Assembly: GCA_964409245.1 (NCBI GenBank)
Contig: CAYPCQ010000034.1
Coordinates: forward strand, 4,546-68,545
Reading direction: 5' to 3'
Source: CAIMWS01 sp964409245
Lineage (GTDB): Bacteria > Verrucomicrobiota > Verrucomicrobiia > Limisphaerales > UBA1319
Length of the DNA stretch: 64,000 bases
The notes under the pieces were generated by a model. It did not search any database. It saw only the letters and a list, made by a program, of their open reading frames with translations, and was not told where the DNA came from. Both the position numbers and the translations under genes were made by a program. Positions within the stretch are counted from its first letter, which is position 1, and every line of letters starts with the position of its first letter. Below are positions 16,591 through 24,365 of this stretch, one piece after another.

Positions 16591-18477
16591 ATGAAACCAT
16601 CAATCACCATCGCCGGCCGTCGTTCCTGTCTGCGGATTAGTGGAGCTTTATCCTGGATAGCCTCTGCGGCCCTGCTGATTGCCTGTCACGCCGCTTTAGC
16701 AGCTTCCAATGTCCAGCTATGGGATAACCAGAATCCTTTTTCCGAATCCGTCAGTTTGGAAAACCGCTCCCAGTGGAAAGTGGTTCCTTGCAACCTCCTT
16801 GCGCTGGAAACGGATCCCCTCAAAGCCAGCCTGGATCCCGGATATTACGGTCGGGAATATGCGTTTAAAGGCGATGCCATCGTGGAGAACCGTTATCTGG
16901 CTGTAGTCTGTTGGTCTGCCAAAGGCCAGGTGATGGTTTACGCCAAGGATCCAAACGCTCCAACCTCGGCTGCGGCCTCAACCAACGCTCAACTTGGACA
17001 ACCGGTGGCGGTATTGGTCCCCTCCCCTAAATCAATTACCATCCCCCAAATAATCCGCACGGTAATGGTGCGGAATGCGAACGACCAGGTCGTTTTGGAA
17101 ATCGTGTTTGCCACTGATAAATCACCGGTTGCCTCCGTCCAGCTTGGTTTCGATAAATCCGGGATCATCGAATTCAAACCCGGCCCGAACCTGCCTGGCC
17201 TGCGGATCACCAGCCCTATTGATTATGCTGTGGCGCCGAGTTTCGTCGGCGACGATCTTCTCTTTAATGCGGAGACCAATCCCTCTGCCGATGAAATCTG
17301 GCTGCCCGCTCAGAATTTCCTGGTCAACCTGTTGCGGGGTGGCGATCGGGAACTGGTAATGACCTGGCCCCACGGTGGGCAAAAGGTCAAGCTGACGATC
17401 GGAAACAGCCCGGCTAACGAACGCCGCATTGAAACGCTTGATTTTGATCACGATCAGCAAAGTTTCTTCCTCGCCGTTCTGGCCGCCACCGGCCTCTGGC
17501 ATCGGGAAAAGCTCGTGCCCGGTTATTTGGAAAAAGAGGTGATAATCCCCTGGCAACGCCCCTTCCCGGCCAGATGGAAAACCCAGCTTTATGAATCGGA
17601 GATCAAGACCACCTTTGTCTTTCGGGATTTCAAAGGCCAAATTTGGCGTGGAGTTCCCGGCACTTATCGTTATCCGGTCTGGTTTGACGGCGACCAGGCT
17701 TTCCTCAACCTGGGCAAAAAAGTTCCGCCCCGAGGGGAATCGGTCATTTATTTCCTGGAAGGCCGGGACACCCCGGCTTCGGTGGCCACCCCGGTGGATA
17801 TCCTTAAGGGAACTTTGGGCCGGGCCATGGCCGAATCGATGCTCGACTCCGCCGGGCGCAAACTCCGCACCCACCATCGTCGCGGCGGCGATGGTGTGCG
17901 CCGTGCCTGCACCTGCGGCTGCACCGAGGCCATCCAGGCGGTTTTTGAGGCCGGCCAGGAAGTGGAGAAAAAAGAGTATATCTCTGGCGCAGTGGACGAC
18001 ATGATTTTCTTTGTCCAATGCCATCTGGACCGCATTCAAACCTACCAGCGGTTCGTCGAAGATTTGACCACCTATCTCCATTCCCAAGCCGCTGCTTTGC
18101 CTGAATTCAAGCCCTATTTGGACCAACTGGAACTGACCGCCATGCAAATCCCCAAGGAATGCGAGGCCCAAAAAGAGAATATGAAGTCGCTGGCTCACGC
18201 CCATGTGCTAGCCGGAAAAACCCTGGCTTTGGCAGACCGCAAAGATGCTCAAAACCTCAAGGCCTACATGGCCTTGCTCAGTGCCTGGCGGGAAATGGGC
18301 GGAGCTCAGGATTACGTCGTGGCCCAATGCCACGGCATTACCAGGAAGCTCGGCCAGGAAGCTGGTTATGGAAGTGTAACCGATCCCAAGGCATTACCGC
18401 TGGCGATGGAAATCCGCAGCCGTTGCCGCCAAGCCCTGCGCCATGCCGATGGCTATGAGATTTGGGCCGATTATTGA
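16591..18477 (+). CDS. Unrecognised 628-residue secreted protein in the rhamnose operon
   Basis: A hydrophobic segment at about residues 18-38 (ending AALA) is a signal peptide or anchor. The mature part has two regions. Residues 40-400 are beta-rich and Trp-rich, with a WPHGGQKVKL stretch, resembling a carbohydrate-recognition fold by composition only. Residues 410-628 are helical and begin with a basic Cys cluster (RRACTCGCTEA). I do not recognise a family. It lies 27 bases after the esterase and 9 bases before the SUMF1-like gene, so co-expression with rhamnose use is very likely. A noncatalytic binding protein or a new lyase/hydrolase is possible. Confidence 0.75.
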   Translation: MKPSITIAGRRSCLRISGALSWIASAALLIACHAALAASNVQLWDNQNPFSESVSLENRSQWKVVPCNLLALETDPLKASLDPGYYGREYAFKGDAIVENRYLAVVCWSAKGQVMVYAKDPNAPTSAAASTNAQLGQPVAVLVPSPKSITIPQIIRTVMVRNANDQVVLEIVFATDKSPVASVQLGFDKSGIIEFKPGPNLPGLRITSPIDYAVAPSFVGDDLLFNAETNPSADEIWLPAQNFLVNLLRGGDRELVMTWPHGGQKVKLTIGNSPANERRIETLDFDHDQQSFFLAVLAATGLWHREKLVPGYLEKEVIIPWQRPFPARWKTQLYESEIKTTFVFRDFKGQIWRGVPGTYRYPVWFDGDQAFLNLGKKVPPRGESVIYFLEGRDTPASVATPVDILKGTLGRAMAESMLDSAGRKLRTHHRRGGDGVRRACTCGCTEAIQAVFEAGQEVEKKEYISGAVDDMIFFVQCHLDRIQTYQRFVEDLTTYLHSQAAALPEFKPYLDQLELTAMQIPKECEAQKENMKSLAHAHVLAGKTLALADRKDAQNLKAYMALLSAWREMGGAQDYVVAQCHGITRKLGQEAGYGSVTDPKALPLAMEIRSRCRQALRHADGYEIWADY

Positions 18478-18486
18478 AAAACTGCC

Positions 18487-19410
18487 ATGAATCGCCTGGA
18501 TTATTTGCCCCTGGCCCTCGCAGCGGTGCTGGCTTTATCAGCCGGATGCGGACACGAAATTGCCTCGGACCAACCGGAAAAAAAGGACGGCCGCACCAGT
18601 CAGGTTGCCAACCAAACAAACAATCCCCAAGCGAACCCCGGCCCGGCCACCGGGTCTCGGCCAAATCCGAACCAAAACAATGTGATGGTTTTGATTACCG
18701 GAGGGAAATTCCTCATGGGTGCCAAAGAGGAAGCCGATGCCTTCCCGCATGAAGTTACAGTCAGTTCGTTCCTGATGGATAAATGCCTGGTGACCCAGGA
18801 GCTTTACCAGAAAATCATGGGCGAAAATCCATCCCGCTGGAAAGCCGCCCAAAATCCGGTTGAACAAGTTCGCTGGTCTGACGCCGTCAAATTCTGCAAC
18901 CAACGCTCGCTGCTGGAAGGGCTGCAACCCTGCTACGATTTAGCCTCTTGGAAATGCGAGTTTAATGCGAATGGCTACCGATTGCCCACCGAGGCAGAAT
19001 GGGAATTCGCCTGTCGCGCCGAATCCTCCACCGTTTATTTCTTCGGCGACAGCCCCTCCAAGCTGGGTGAATTTGCCTGGTATGAAAAAAACGCCGGCGG
19101 ACGCCCCCACCCGGTGGGGCAAAAGCAGCCTAATGCCTGGGGATTATACGACATTTGCGGCAACCTCTGGCAGTGGTGCAACGACTTTTACTCGGTGGAC
19201 TACTACCGCACTTCCCCCGCCGATAATCCGCAGGGGCCTAAGGAGGGGGATGCCAAAGTCGTGCGCGGTGGAGCCTGGCGGTTCGGCCCGGAAAACTGCC
19301 GTGCTGCCTACCGCAATAACGAAAATCCGGGCTACAGCGATGTCTGCTTTGGCTACGATATCTATGGCTTCCGCTGCGTTCGAAAATCGCCTTCCGGACC
19401 CGGGCGTTGA
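18487..19410 (+). CDS. SUMF1/formylglycine-generating-like lipoprotein (probable non-FGE paralogue)
   Basis: 307 residues. Lipobox LSAGC (Cys about 21) predicts a lipoprotein; a Pro/Asn-rich linker follows to about 60. The rest is a SUMF1 (FGE-sulfatase) domain: GGKFLMGAKEEADAFPHEV, YRLPTEAEWEFACRAES, GLYDICGNLWQWCND and VRGGAWRFGPENCRAAYR. True formylglycine-generating enzymes carry a Cys pair near the GGSxxC site. Here the first position is Trp-Arg-Phe, so sulfatase activation is doubtful and a binding or structural role is likelier. No sulfatase gene lies in the window. Confidence 0.85.
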   Translation: MNRLDYLPLALAAVLALSAGCGHEIASDQPEKKDGRTSQVANQTNNPQANPGPATGSRPNPNQNNVMVLITGGKFLMGAKEEADAFPHEVTVSSFLMDKCLVTQELYQKIMGENPSRWKAAQNPVEQVRWSDAVKFCNQRSLLEGLQPCYDLASWKCEFNANGYRLPTEAEWEFACRAESSTVYFFGDSPSKLGEFAWYEKNAGGRPHPVGQKQPNAWGLYDICGNLWQWCNDFYSVDYYRTSPADNPQGPKEGDAKVVRGGAWRFGPENCRAAYRNNENPGYSDVCFGYDIYGFRCVRKSPSGPGR

Positions 19411-19503
19411 AAATATTTTTGCGAAATCGATTTTTCCATTTGATTTCGGCGTGGGTATCCCTTAATTCTTCACCCTTCAAAAGCCAAACTCATACTGATA
19501 ATT

Positions 19504-20382
19504 ATGAATAAACAAACGTTTGTGAGCCGGCTCGGATGCTTCGCCGGGGTTACCTTGGCGGGCTGGTTCGGCATTCAGGATACCTGCGCCCAGCATTACC
19601 CGATCGGGGTGGAGGGCATTATGGGCGCCAGCGCCCCGCCGCCGGGAGTGTATCTTAAGGATTATAACTATCTCTACTGGGCGGATAATTTCCCGCAAGG
19701 TCCACCGTCCTTCCACGCCACAGCCTATGTGAACGCCCTGCGGCCCCTCTGGATCTCCAAAGCGAAGTTCCTTGGCGCCGATTACGGGATGGATGCAATC
19801 ATCCCTTTCGGATATCAGACCGTCAATGTGGGTGGCATTAAAGACAACACGTGGGGGCTCGGCGACCTTTGTTTCGAGCCGCTCGTGCTGGCCTGGCACT
19901 GCAAATCCTTTGATTTTGTCCTTGCGGACGGATGGTGGGCTCCCTCAGGTGTTTTCGACAAAACCCGGCTTGCCAACCTCGGCAATGGATATTGGGGCAA
20001 CATGATCACGGCCGGTGTCACTTGGTTCCCAGTGGAAGACAAATCCTGGTCCGTTTCCTTGCTGGACCGCTATGAGATAAACCTCGAAAATCCGGAAACT
20101 GATGTCACCACCGGCCATATGAATAGCCTTGAGGTGGGCCTTAGTTACGCGGTTGCCAAAGGGGTCATGGTCGGTGTGGCCGGATACTATCAGCAGCAGA
20201 CCACCGAAAACCACGGACCGCTTACCAACGACGCGCTCTCCCAGCGGGTCGCTGTGGGGCCGGAAGTCAGCGTAGCACTGCCCAAGGGCTTTTTCCTCTC
20301 CTTGCGTTATGAGCAGGAATTTGCCGTGCGGAATCGCCCTGAAGGCGGCACCGGCTGCTTCACGGTCATCAAAGCTTTCTGA
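19504..20382 (+). CDS. Outer-membrane channel-like beta-barrel (phenol-degradation MetA/SphA type)
   Basis: 292 residues with a signal peptide (about 1-29, ending DTCA). The mature chain has alternating hydrophobic/polar strands rich in aromatic residues and Gly (GYWGNMITAGVTWFP, SLLDRYEINLENP, SLEVGLSYAVAKGVMVGVAGYY) and ends with Phe (FTVIKAF), the mark of an outer-membrane barrel. The pattern fits the MetA-pathway-of-phenol-degradation family of putative channels. As the last gene of the rhamnose run it could be the outer-membrane port for the released sugar. That role is inference. A terminator follows 27 bases on. Confidence 0.75.
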   Translation: MNKQTFVSRLGCFAGVTLAGWFGIQDTCAQHYPIGVEGIMGASAPPPGVYLKDYNYLYWADNFPQGPPSFHATAYVNALRPLWISKAKFLGADYGMDAIIPFGYQTVNVGGIKDNTWGLGDLCFEPLVLAWHCKSFDFVLADGWWAPSGVFDKTRLANLGNGYWGNMITAGVTWFPVEDKSWSVSLLDRYEINLENPETDVTTGHMNSLEVGLSYAVAKGVMVGVAGYYQQQTTENHGPLTNDALSQRVAVGPEVSVALPKGFFLSLRYEQEFAVRNRPEGGTGCFTVIKAF

Positions 20383-20409
20383 ACTGAAAAAACCTGAAGC
20401 AGGTCAACA

Positions 20410-20435
20410 AAAAACCCGGGGTAACCCGGGTTTTT
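20410..20435. terminator. Bidirectional Rho-independent terminator
   Basis: Stem AAAACCCGGG / CCCGGGTTTT with a GTAA loop, A-tract on the left and T-tract (TTTTTCTTTT) on the right. It lies between the convergent rhamnose run (stop at 20382) and gltD (stop at 20467) and can end both transcripts. Confidence 0.93.
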
Positions 20436-20466
20436 CTTTTGCCGTATTGGCGGAAGCCGAAAAACC

Positions 20467-21975
20467 TTATCCTTTCAGATATCGATCAATCCCCGCGGCT
20501 GCTTTGCGCCCATCCCGGACGGAATGCACCACCAAGTTGGCCCCGCGCACCTGGTCGCCGCCCGAGAAAACTTTGGGCAAAGTGGTCATTTGGTATTCAT
20601 CCACAATCACCCCACCCCAGTCATTGACTTGGATCTGGCTCCATTCGGTATTGGGCGGGAAAGGCACCGGATCAAATCCATAGGCCACCAATAGGACTTC
20701 TGCCGGAATATTGAACTCAGAACCTGGCACTGGATATGGTTTACGCCGCCCTTTAGAATCAGGTTCCCCTAACTCCATCCGCACACATCGAACTTGTTTC
20801 ACGCATCCGTTGAGATCGCCCTCCAAAGCGACCGGATTGGTTAAAAATTCAAACTGGGCCCCTTCCTCCAACGCATTCTTATACTCCCTCCGGCTGCCCG
20901 GCATGTTCGCCAGATCCCGGCGATATATGCACACCGCCTCACGCGCGCCGCTGCGGATCGCGGTCCGCAGGCAATCCATGGCGGTATCCCCACCACCCAG
21001 CACCGCCACTCGTTTGCCTTGAACCGGAATGGGGGGCAGCTTGGAAGCTTCTCCCAGGTTCTTTTCAATCAGGAACGGAAGCGCTTGGTGTATCCCCTTC
21101 AGTTCGCCACCGGGAATGTCCAACTCTTTATTTTTTTGAGCCCCCATGCCCAGGAAAATAGCGTCATGCTGCGCCAGCAATTCAGACAGAGCGATGTCTT
21201 TGCCGATCGTCACATTGGTTACAAATTGAACTCCCCGTTGTTTGAGAATATCGACCCGCCGATCCAACACGCTTTTTTCCATCTTGAAGGAAGGTATGCC
21301 ATTGACCAAGAGACCGCCCAGATTGGGCAGGCTTTCAAAAACCGTCACTGCATACCCCCGGATCGCCAGTTCGTCAGCGCACGCCAGACCGGCCGGCCCG
21401 GCCCCAATTACCGCCACGGTCTTGCCATTCGGCATTACCTTCCGGATTTCCACCCCACCATGCGAAAAAGCATATTCATTAATGAACTTCTCGATCGCCC
21501 CAATCGGGATCGGATCGGTCCGCTCAATCAGGGTGCACATGCCCTCACACAAGCGCTCCTGGGGGCACACCCGCGAGCAGATTTCGGGCATGTTGCTCGT
21601 CGCTTGCGAAACCGCCGCCGCTTCCAGGAACCGCCCTTCAGCGGCCAATCCCAGCCACTCCGGTATCCGGTTGCTCAACGGGCAGCCCATCATGCAAAAC
21701 GGCATGGCACACTGGATGCACCGGCTGGCTTGGGCTTGCACCGTTTCTTCATCGAACAACGTGTAAATTTCCTTGAAATCTGCCGAACGCTCCGCCGCAT
21801 TTCTCTTGGGCGGCTCAATCCGCGGTAGTTCCGTCCACAAATATTTCTGGGTTGAAGTTGCGGCCGTCACCGCCACGGTTGCCGCAGGCAGTGATTCGCT
21901 ATGGTTTTCGCCTTTGGCTGCGGAGAGATTGGCGGATCCCTTTTCGAGCGAAGGGGTGTTTGGGGAGGCGCTCAT
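20467..21975 (-). CDS. gltD: Glutamate synthase [NADPH] small subunit
   Basis: 502 residues. An N-terminal Ala/Ser-rich leader of about 45 residues is longer than usual. Then the cysteine clusters CIQCAMPFCMMGCPL and CSRVCPQERLCEGMC (about 87-145) for [4Fe-4S] centres, an FAD site VIGAGPAGLACADEL (about 190) and the NADPH site VLGGGDTAMDCLRTA (about 320). The beta subunit feeds electrons to the large subunit for glutamate synthesis from glutamine and 2-oxoglutarate. No gltB is seen in the window, so the partner is encoded elsewhere, or the protein works as a related NADPH-dependent oxidoreductase. Confidence 0.93.
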   Translation of the reverse strand: MSASPNTPSLEKGSANLSAAKGENHSESLPAATVAVTAATSTQKYLWTELPRIEPPKRNAAERSADFKEIYTLFDEETVQAQASRCIQCAMPFCMMGCPLSNRIPEWLGLAAEGRFLEAAAVSQATSNMPEICSRVCPQERLCEGMCTLIERTDPIPIGAIEKFINEYAFSHGGVEIRKVMPNGKTVAVIGAGPAGLACADELAIRGYAVTVFESLPNLGGLLVNGIPSFKMEKSVLDRRVDILKQRGVQFVTNVTIGKDIALSELLAQHDAIFLGMGAQKNKELDIPGGELKGIHQALPFLIEKNLGEASKLPPIPVQGKRVAVLGGGDTAMDCLRTAIRSGAREAVCIYRRDLANMPGSRREYKNALEEGAQFEFLTNPVALEGDLNGCVKQVRCVRMELGEPDSKGRRKPYPVPGSEFNIPAEVLLVAYGFDPVPFPPNTEWSQIQVNDWGGVIVDEYQMTTLPKVFSGGDQVRGANLVVHSVRDGRKAAAGIDRYLKG

Positions 21976-22093
21976 GATTTAGTGGGATTCGTTCCTCTTA
22001 ATATGGAAATAATCGGCCCTTGACCCTCGCGGGCCATTCAAACTGTGATCATTGGCAACCAAATGCTTCATGGCCATTATCTATTCCTACCCA

Positions 22094-22122
22094 TAAATTG
22101 ACGCTTATTGGGAAATTGTCAA
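22094..22122 (-). promoter_or_regulatory. Sigma-70-like promoter for gltD
   Basis: Perfect -35 TTGACA (22122-22117), 17-base spacer, -10 AATTTA (22099-22094) on the minus strand, about 120 bases before the gltD ATG. The leader contains AAGAGGAA, but about 18 bases from the ATG. The rest of the 312-base gap to cysK holds only the cysK terminator. Confidence 0.5.
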
Positions 22123-22187
22123 AACAGAACCGTTCCCGATCCGTGCTTGTCCGGCAGTTCTGCCCGCCAACGATCACTAAAAAACAC

Positions 22188-22240
22188 GGAGCGTGTTTCA
22201 CTTTCGCGACGCCATTCGCGAACGGCTCGAAACACGCTCC
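22188..22240 (-). terminator. Rho-independent terminator of cysK
   Basis: A perfect 12-base inverted repeat (22188-22199 with 22229-22240) encloses a second six-base hairpin (22203-22208 with 22217-22222). On the minus strand the stem is followed within a few bases by TTTTTT. It lies about 50 bases after the cysK stop. Confidence 0.85.
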
Positions 22241-22287
22241 GCTAAAACCTCCAATCCGGCCACTCAACCGGTGCTGACAGCTTGGGA

Positions 22288-23259
22288 TCAGGCCAGCAAA
22301 TCATCCACTTTATCGCTTTCCACATTGACGTCGCTGAACAGCCAGGAAGACAAATAGCGTTCGGTGGAGGAAGGCACAATGGCAACAATCAGTTTGCCCT
22401 CATTTTCCTTGCGTTTGGCCACTTGAATCGCGGCCCAGATGGCCGCGCCGCTGGAGATGCCAACCGGTATGCCATCGAGTTGGTTGACCTCCTTGGAAAT
22501 CGGGCCACTGTCCTCCTCCCGCACTTGGATGATTTCGTCAATAATCTTGGTGTTGAGCACCGCCGGAATGAAACCCGCGCCGATGCCTTGAATCTTGTGC
22601 GGCCCAGGCTGGCCCCCGGACAACACCGGGGAGCTCTTCGGCTCCACCGCCACCGTCTTGAATCCGGGCTTCCGGCTTTTAATGACTTCGGAAATACCGG
22701 TGATCGTGCCCCCGGTGCCAATTCCCGATACCAGGAAATCCACTTTGCCATCGGTATCGCGCCAGATTTCTTCCGCGGTGGTTTGCCGATGGATTTCGGG
22801 ATTAGCCGGATTGGCGAACTGCTGCGGAATGATGCTGTTGGGAATCCGTGCTTGCAGTTCTTCCGCCTTGGCAATAGCCCCTTTCATCCCCTTGGCTCCC
22901 TCCGTCAATACCAACCGCGCTCCCAGGATCTTCAGCAATTTGCGACGCTCCAAAGACATCGTCTCCGGCATGGTAAGGATCAGCTTCAGGCCGCGGGCCG
23001 CCGCGACAAATGCCAGGGCGATCCCCGTGTTGCCGCTGGTCGGCTCAATCAAGACCGTGTTGGCATTGATTTTCCCGGCTTTGGTGGCCGCGTCAATCAT
23101 GGCCACGCCAATGCGGTCCTTGACGCTGGACAGCGGATTAAAAAATTCGAGTTTCAGCAATATTTCGCCCAGCGCGCCATGTTTGGCGGCGGTGCGGTTT
23201 AGCCGCACCAAAGGAGTGTTGCCGATTGTTTCGGTGATATCATTATAGATACGTGACAT
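22288..23259 (-). CDS. cysK: Cysteine synthase A (O-acetylserine sulfhydrylase)
   Basis: 323 residues, family length. PLP lysine in PLSSVKDRIG (about 47), the substrate loop EPTSGNTGIA (about 73), the phosphate loop SGIGTGGTITG (about 180) and the late GISSGAA block are all intact. It makes cysteine from O-acetylserine and sulfide. A good ribosome site (AGAAAGGAA) lies about 6 bases before the ATG. The M14 peptidase gene ends 75 bases upstream in the same direction, so a shared transcript from the promoter at 24291 is possible. Confidence 0.96.
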   Translation of the reverse strand: MSRIYNDITETIGNTPLVRLNRTAAKHGALGEILLKLEFFNPLSSVKDRIGVAMIDAATKAGKINANTVLIEPTSGNTGIALAFVAAARGLKLILTMPETMSLERRKLLKILGARLVLTEGAKGMKGAIAKAEELQARIPNSIIPQQFANPANPEIHRQTTAEEIWRDTDGKVDFLVSGIGTGGTITGISEVIKSRKPGFKTVAVEPKSSPVLSGGQPGPHKIQGIGAGFIPAVLNTKIIDEIIQVREEDSGPISKEVNQLDGIPVGISSGAAIWAAIQVAKRKENEGKLIVAIVPSSTERYLSSWLFSDVNVESDKVDDLLA

Positions 23260-23333
23260 GTTTTTTCCTTTCTAAAAATTGCGCTGCCGGTTTTTCCTGC
23301 GATTTCGTCCTCACCTCTGCCCTGTCCCCATCA

Positions 23334-24161
23334 TCATAAGTTTATAGCATAAGCCATGAACTTCCGGTACTCGAGCAGTATTGTCTGCAGGGCCAGGGCC
23401 AAGGCTGTTTCCTGGGCATATTGCGGGGCTGCCTGCGGGGTTTCCAGAATAATCTCAAAGGGCCGAGGCCTCTGCCTGGGCGGCGCCCTTAAAATGCCTT
23501 CAAACCCCTTCTTCAGTATTCCATTGCGGGCGGGAAAGCCGTCAATCACGGGGGACCGGTCCCGCGGGATAACCGCCTCGGCGGCGTCCAATGCCGGTTC
23601 GAGCAAAGCTTGGTTCAAGGTTTGCCCACTGGCATATCCATACATTCCCGCACCATCACAATCGCTGTGCAAGGCGATCAACCCGTGAAAGTCGTGCTTT
23701 TGCAATTGCTCCTCCAGCCATCTGACTTCCGGCTCGCTGGACCCTTTCCAAAATTCCCGGTTGAGGTCTGCTCCCCGCCGGCAATGCCGCGTGGCATCTT
23801 CATACCCGGTCGGATTGCACACAGGATATAAGAACAGGCAGTAACCTTGAGCCAATTCGGGGGTTTTCTCCAGCCAGCGGATAAAGCGTATCAGGCCCAA
23901 AATGCTTTCCGGTTCATCCCCGTGCAAGCCACCAAACAAGCCGATCCGGAAAGGTTCCTCCCCACCTTTGGGGCCAATGAAAATGTAACTGGGCAAGGAG
24001 TAGCTATGGTCCGGCGTTTCATAATTGCAATCGGTGGCACAAATGAGGTTGGGAGAATTCCTGGCTAACTGATCCAAGAGCGCCAATACGTCTGCTATCG
24101 ATCTCCGGATTTGTCCGAGGCCGGATTGCGGTTTATTTTTTTGTATTATCAATGTGCTCAT
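23334..24161 (-). CDS. M14-type zinc carboxypeptidase/amidohydrolase
   Basis: 275 residues without a signal peptide. Zinc ligands appear as GGLHGDEPES (HxxE, about 76) and IALHSDCDG (His about 163), with NPTGYEDATRHCRRGADLNRE-type substrate residues (about 117-137) between. The late FEIILETPQ holds a candidate catalytic Glu. This is the pattern of M14 peptidases and succinylglutamate desuccinylase-like enzymes. It is short for a digestive carboxypeptidase and nearer to peptidoglycan- or small-substrate-acting members. The substrate is not known. It stands upstream of cysK in the same direction. Confidence 0.82.
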   Translation of the reverse strand: MSTLIIQKNKPQSGLGQIRRSIADVLALLDQLARNSPNLICATDCNYETPDHSYSLPSYIFIGPKGGEEPFRIGLFGGLHGDEPESILGLIRFIRWLEKTPELAQGYCLFLYPVCNPTGYEDATRHCRRGADLNREFWKGSSEPEVRWLEEQLQKHDFHGLIALHSDCDGAGMYGYASGQTLNQALLEPALDAAEAVIPRDRSPVIDGFPARNGILKKGFEGILRAPPRQRPRPFEIILETPQAAPQYAQETALALALQTILLEYRKFMAYAINL

Positions 24162-24290
24162 CCGATTAACCTGCTCACAGTTTCATAGGTGCGATTTTGT
24201 CGGCTTTTAGTTTTTGTTTCCAAGTCAGTAAATCAGATCCAATCCGCTCAGGATTGGTTCTGATCGCCTATTAACGACCATTATTATCGT

Positions 24291-24319
24291 ATATTTAACG
24301 TACTTCGGGGCGTTGTCAA
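24291..24319 (-). promoter_or_regulatory. Promoter-like site upstream of the M14 gene
   Basis: Perfect -35 TTGACA (24319-24314), 17-base spacer and -10 AAATAT (24296-24291) on the minus strand, about 120 bases before the M14 ATG. It lies in the AT-rich 204-base gap after the GH2 gene and would drive the M14 gene and perhaps cysK. Confidence 0.5.
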
Positions 24320-24365
24320 ATTTTTTGCGATCAAGTGCAAACTTTCCTGGGGGCGATTTTCTTCG

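Noticed and set aside
17122..18204. 360-codon frame antisense to the 628-residue secreted protein
   Set aside because: The plus-strand frame has a signal peptide and tight operon spacing; the antisense frame has neither.
18487..19410. Genuine formylglycine-generating enzyme
   Set aside because: The first active-site Cys position is not Cys and no sulfatase gene is in the window.
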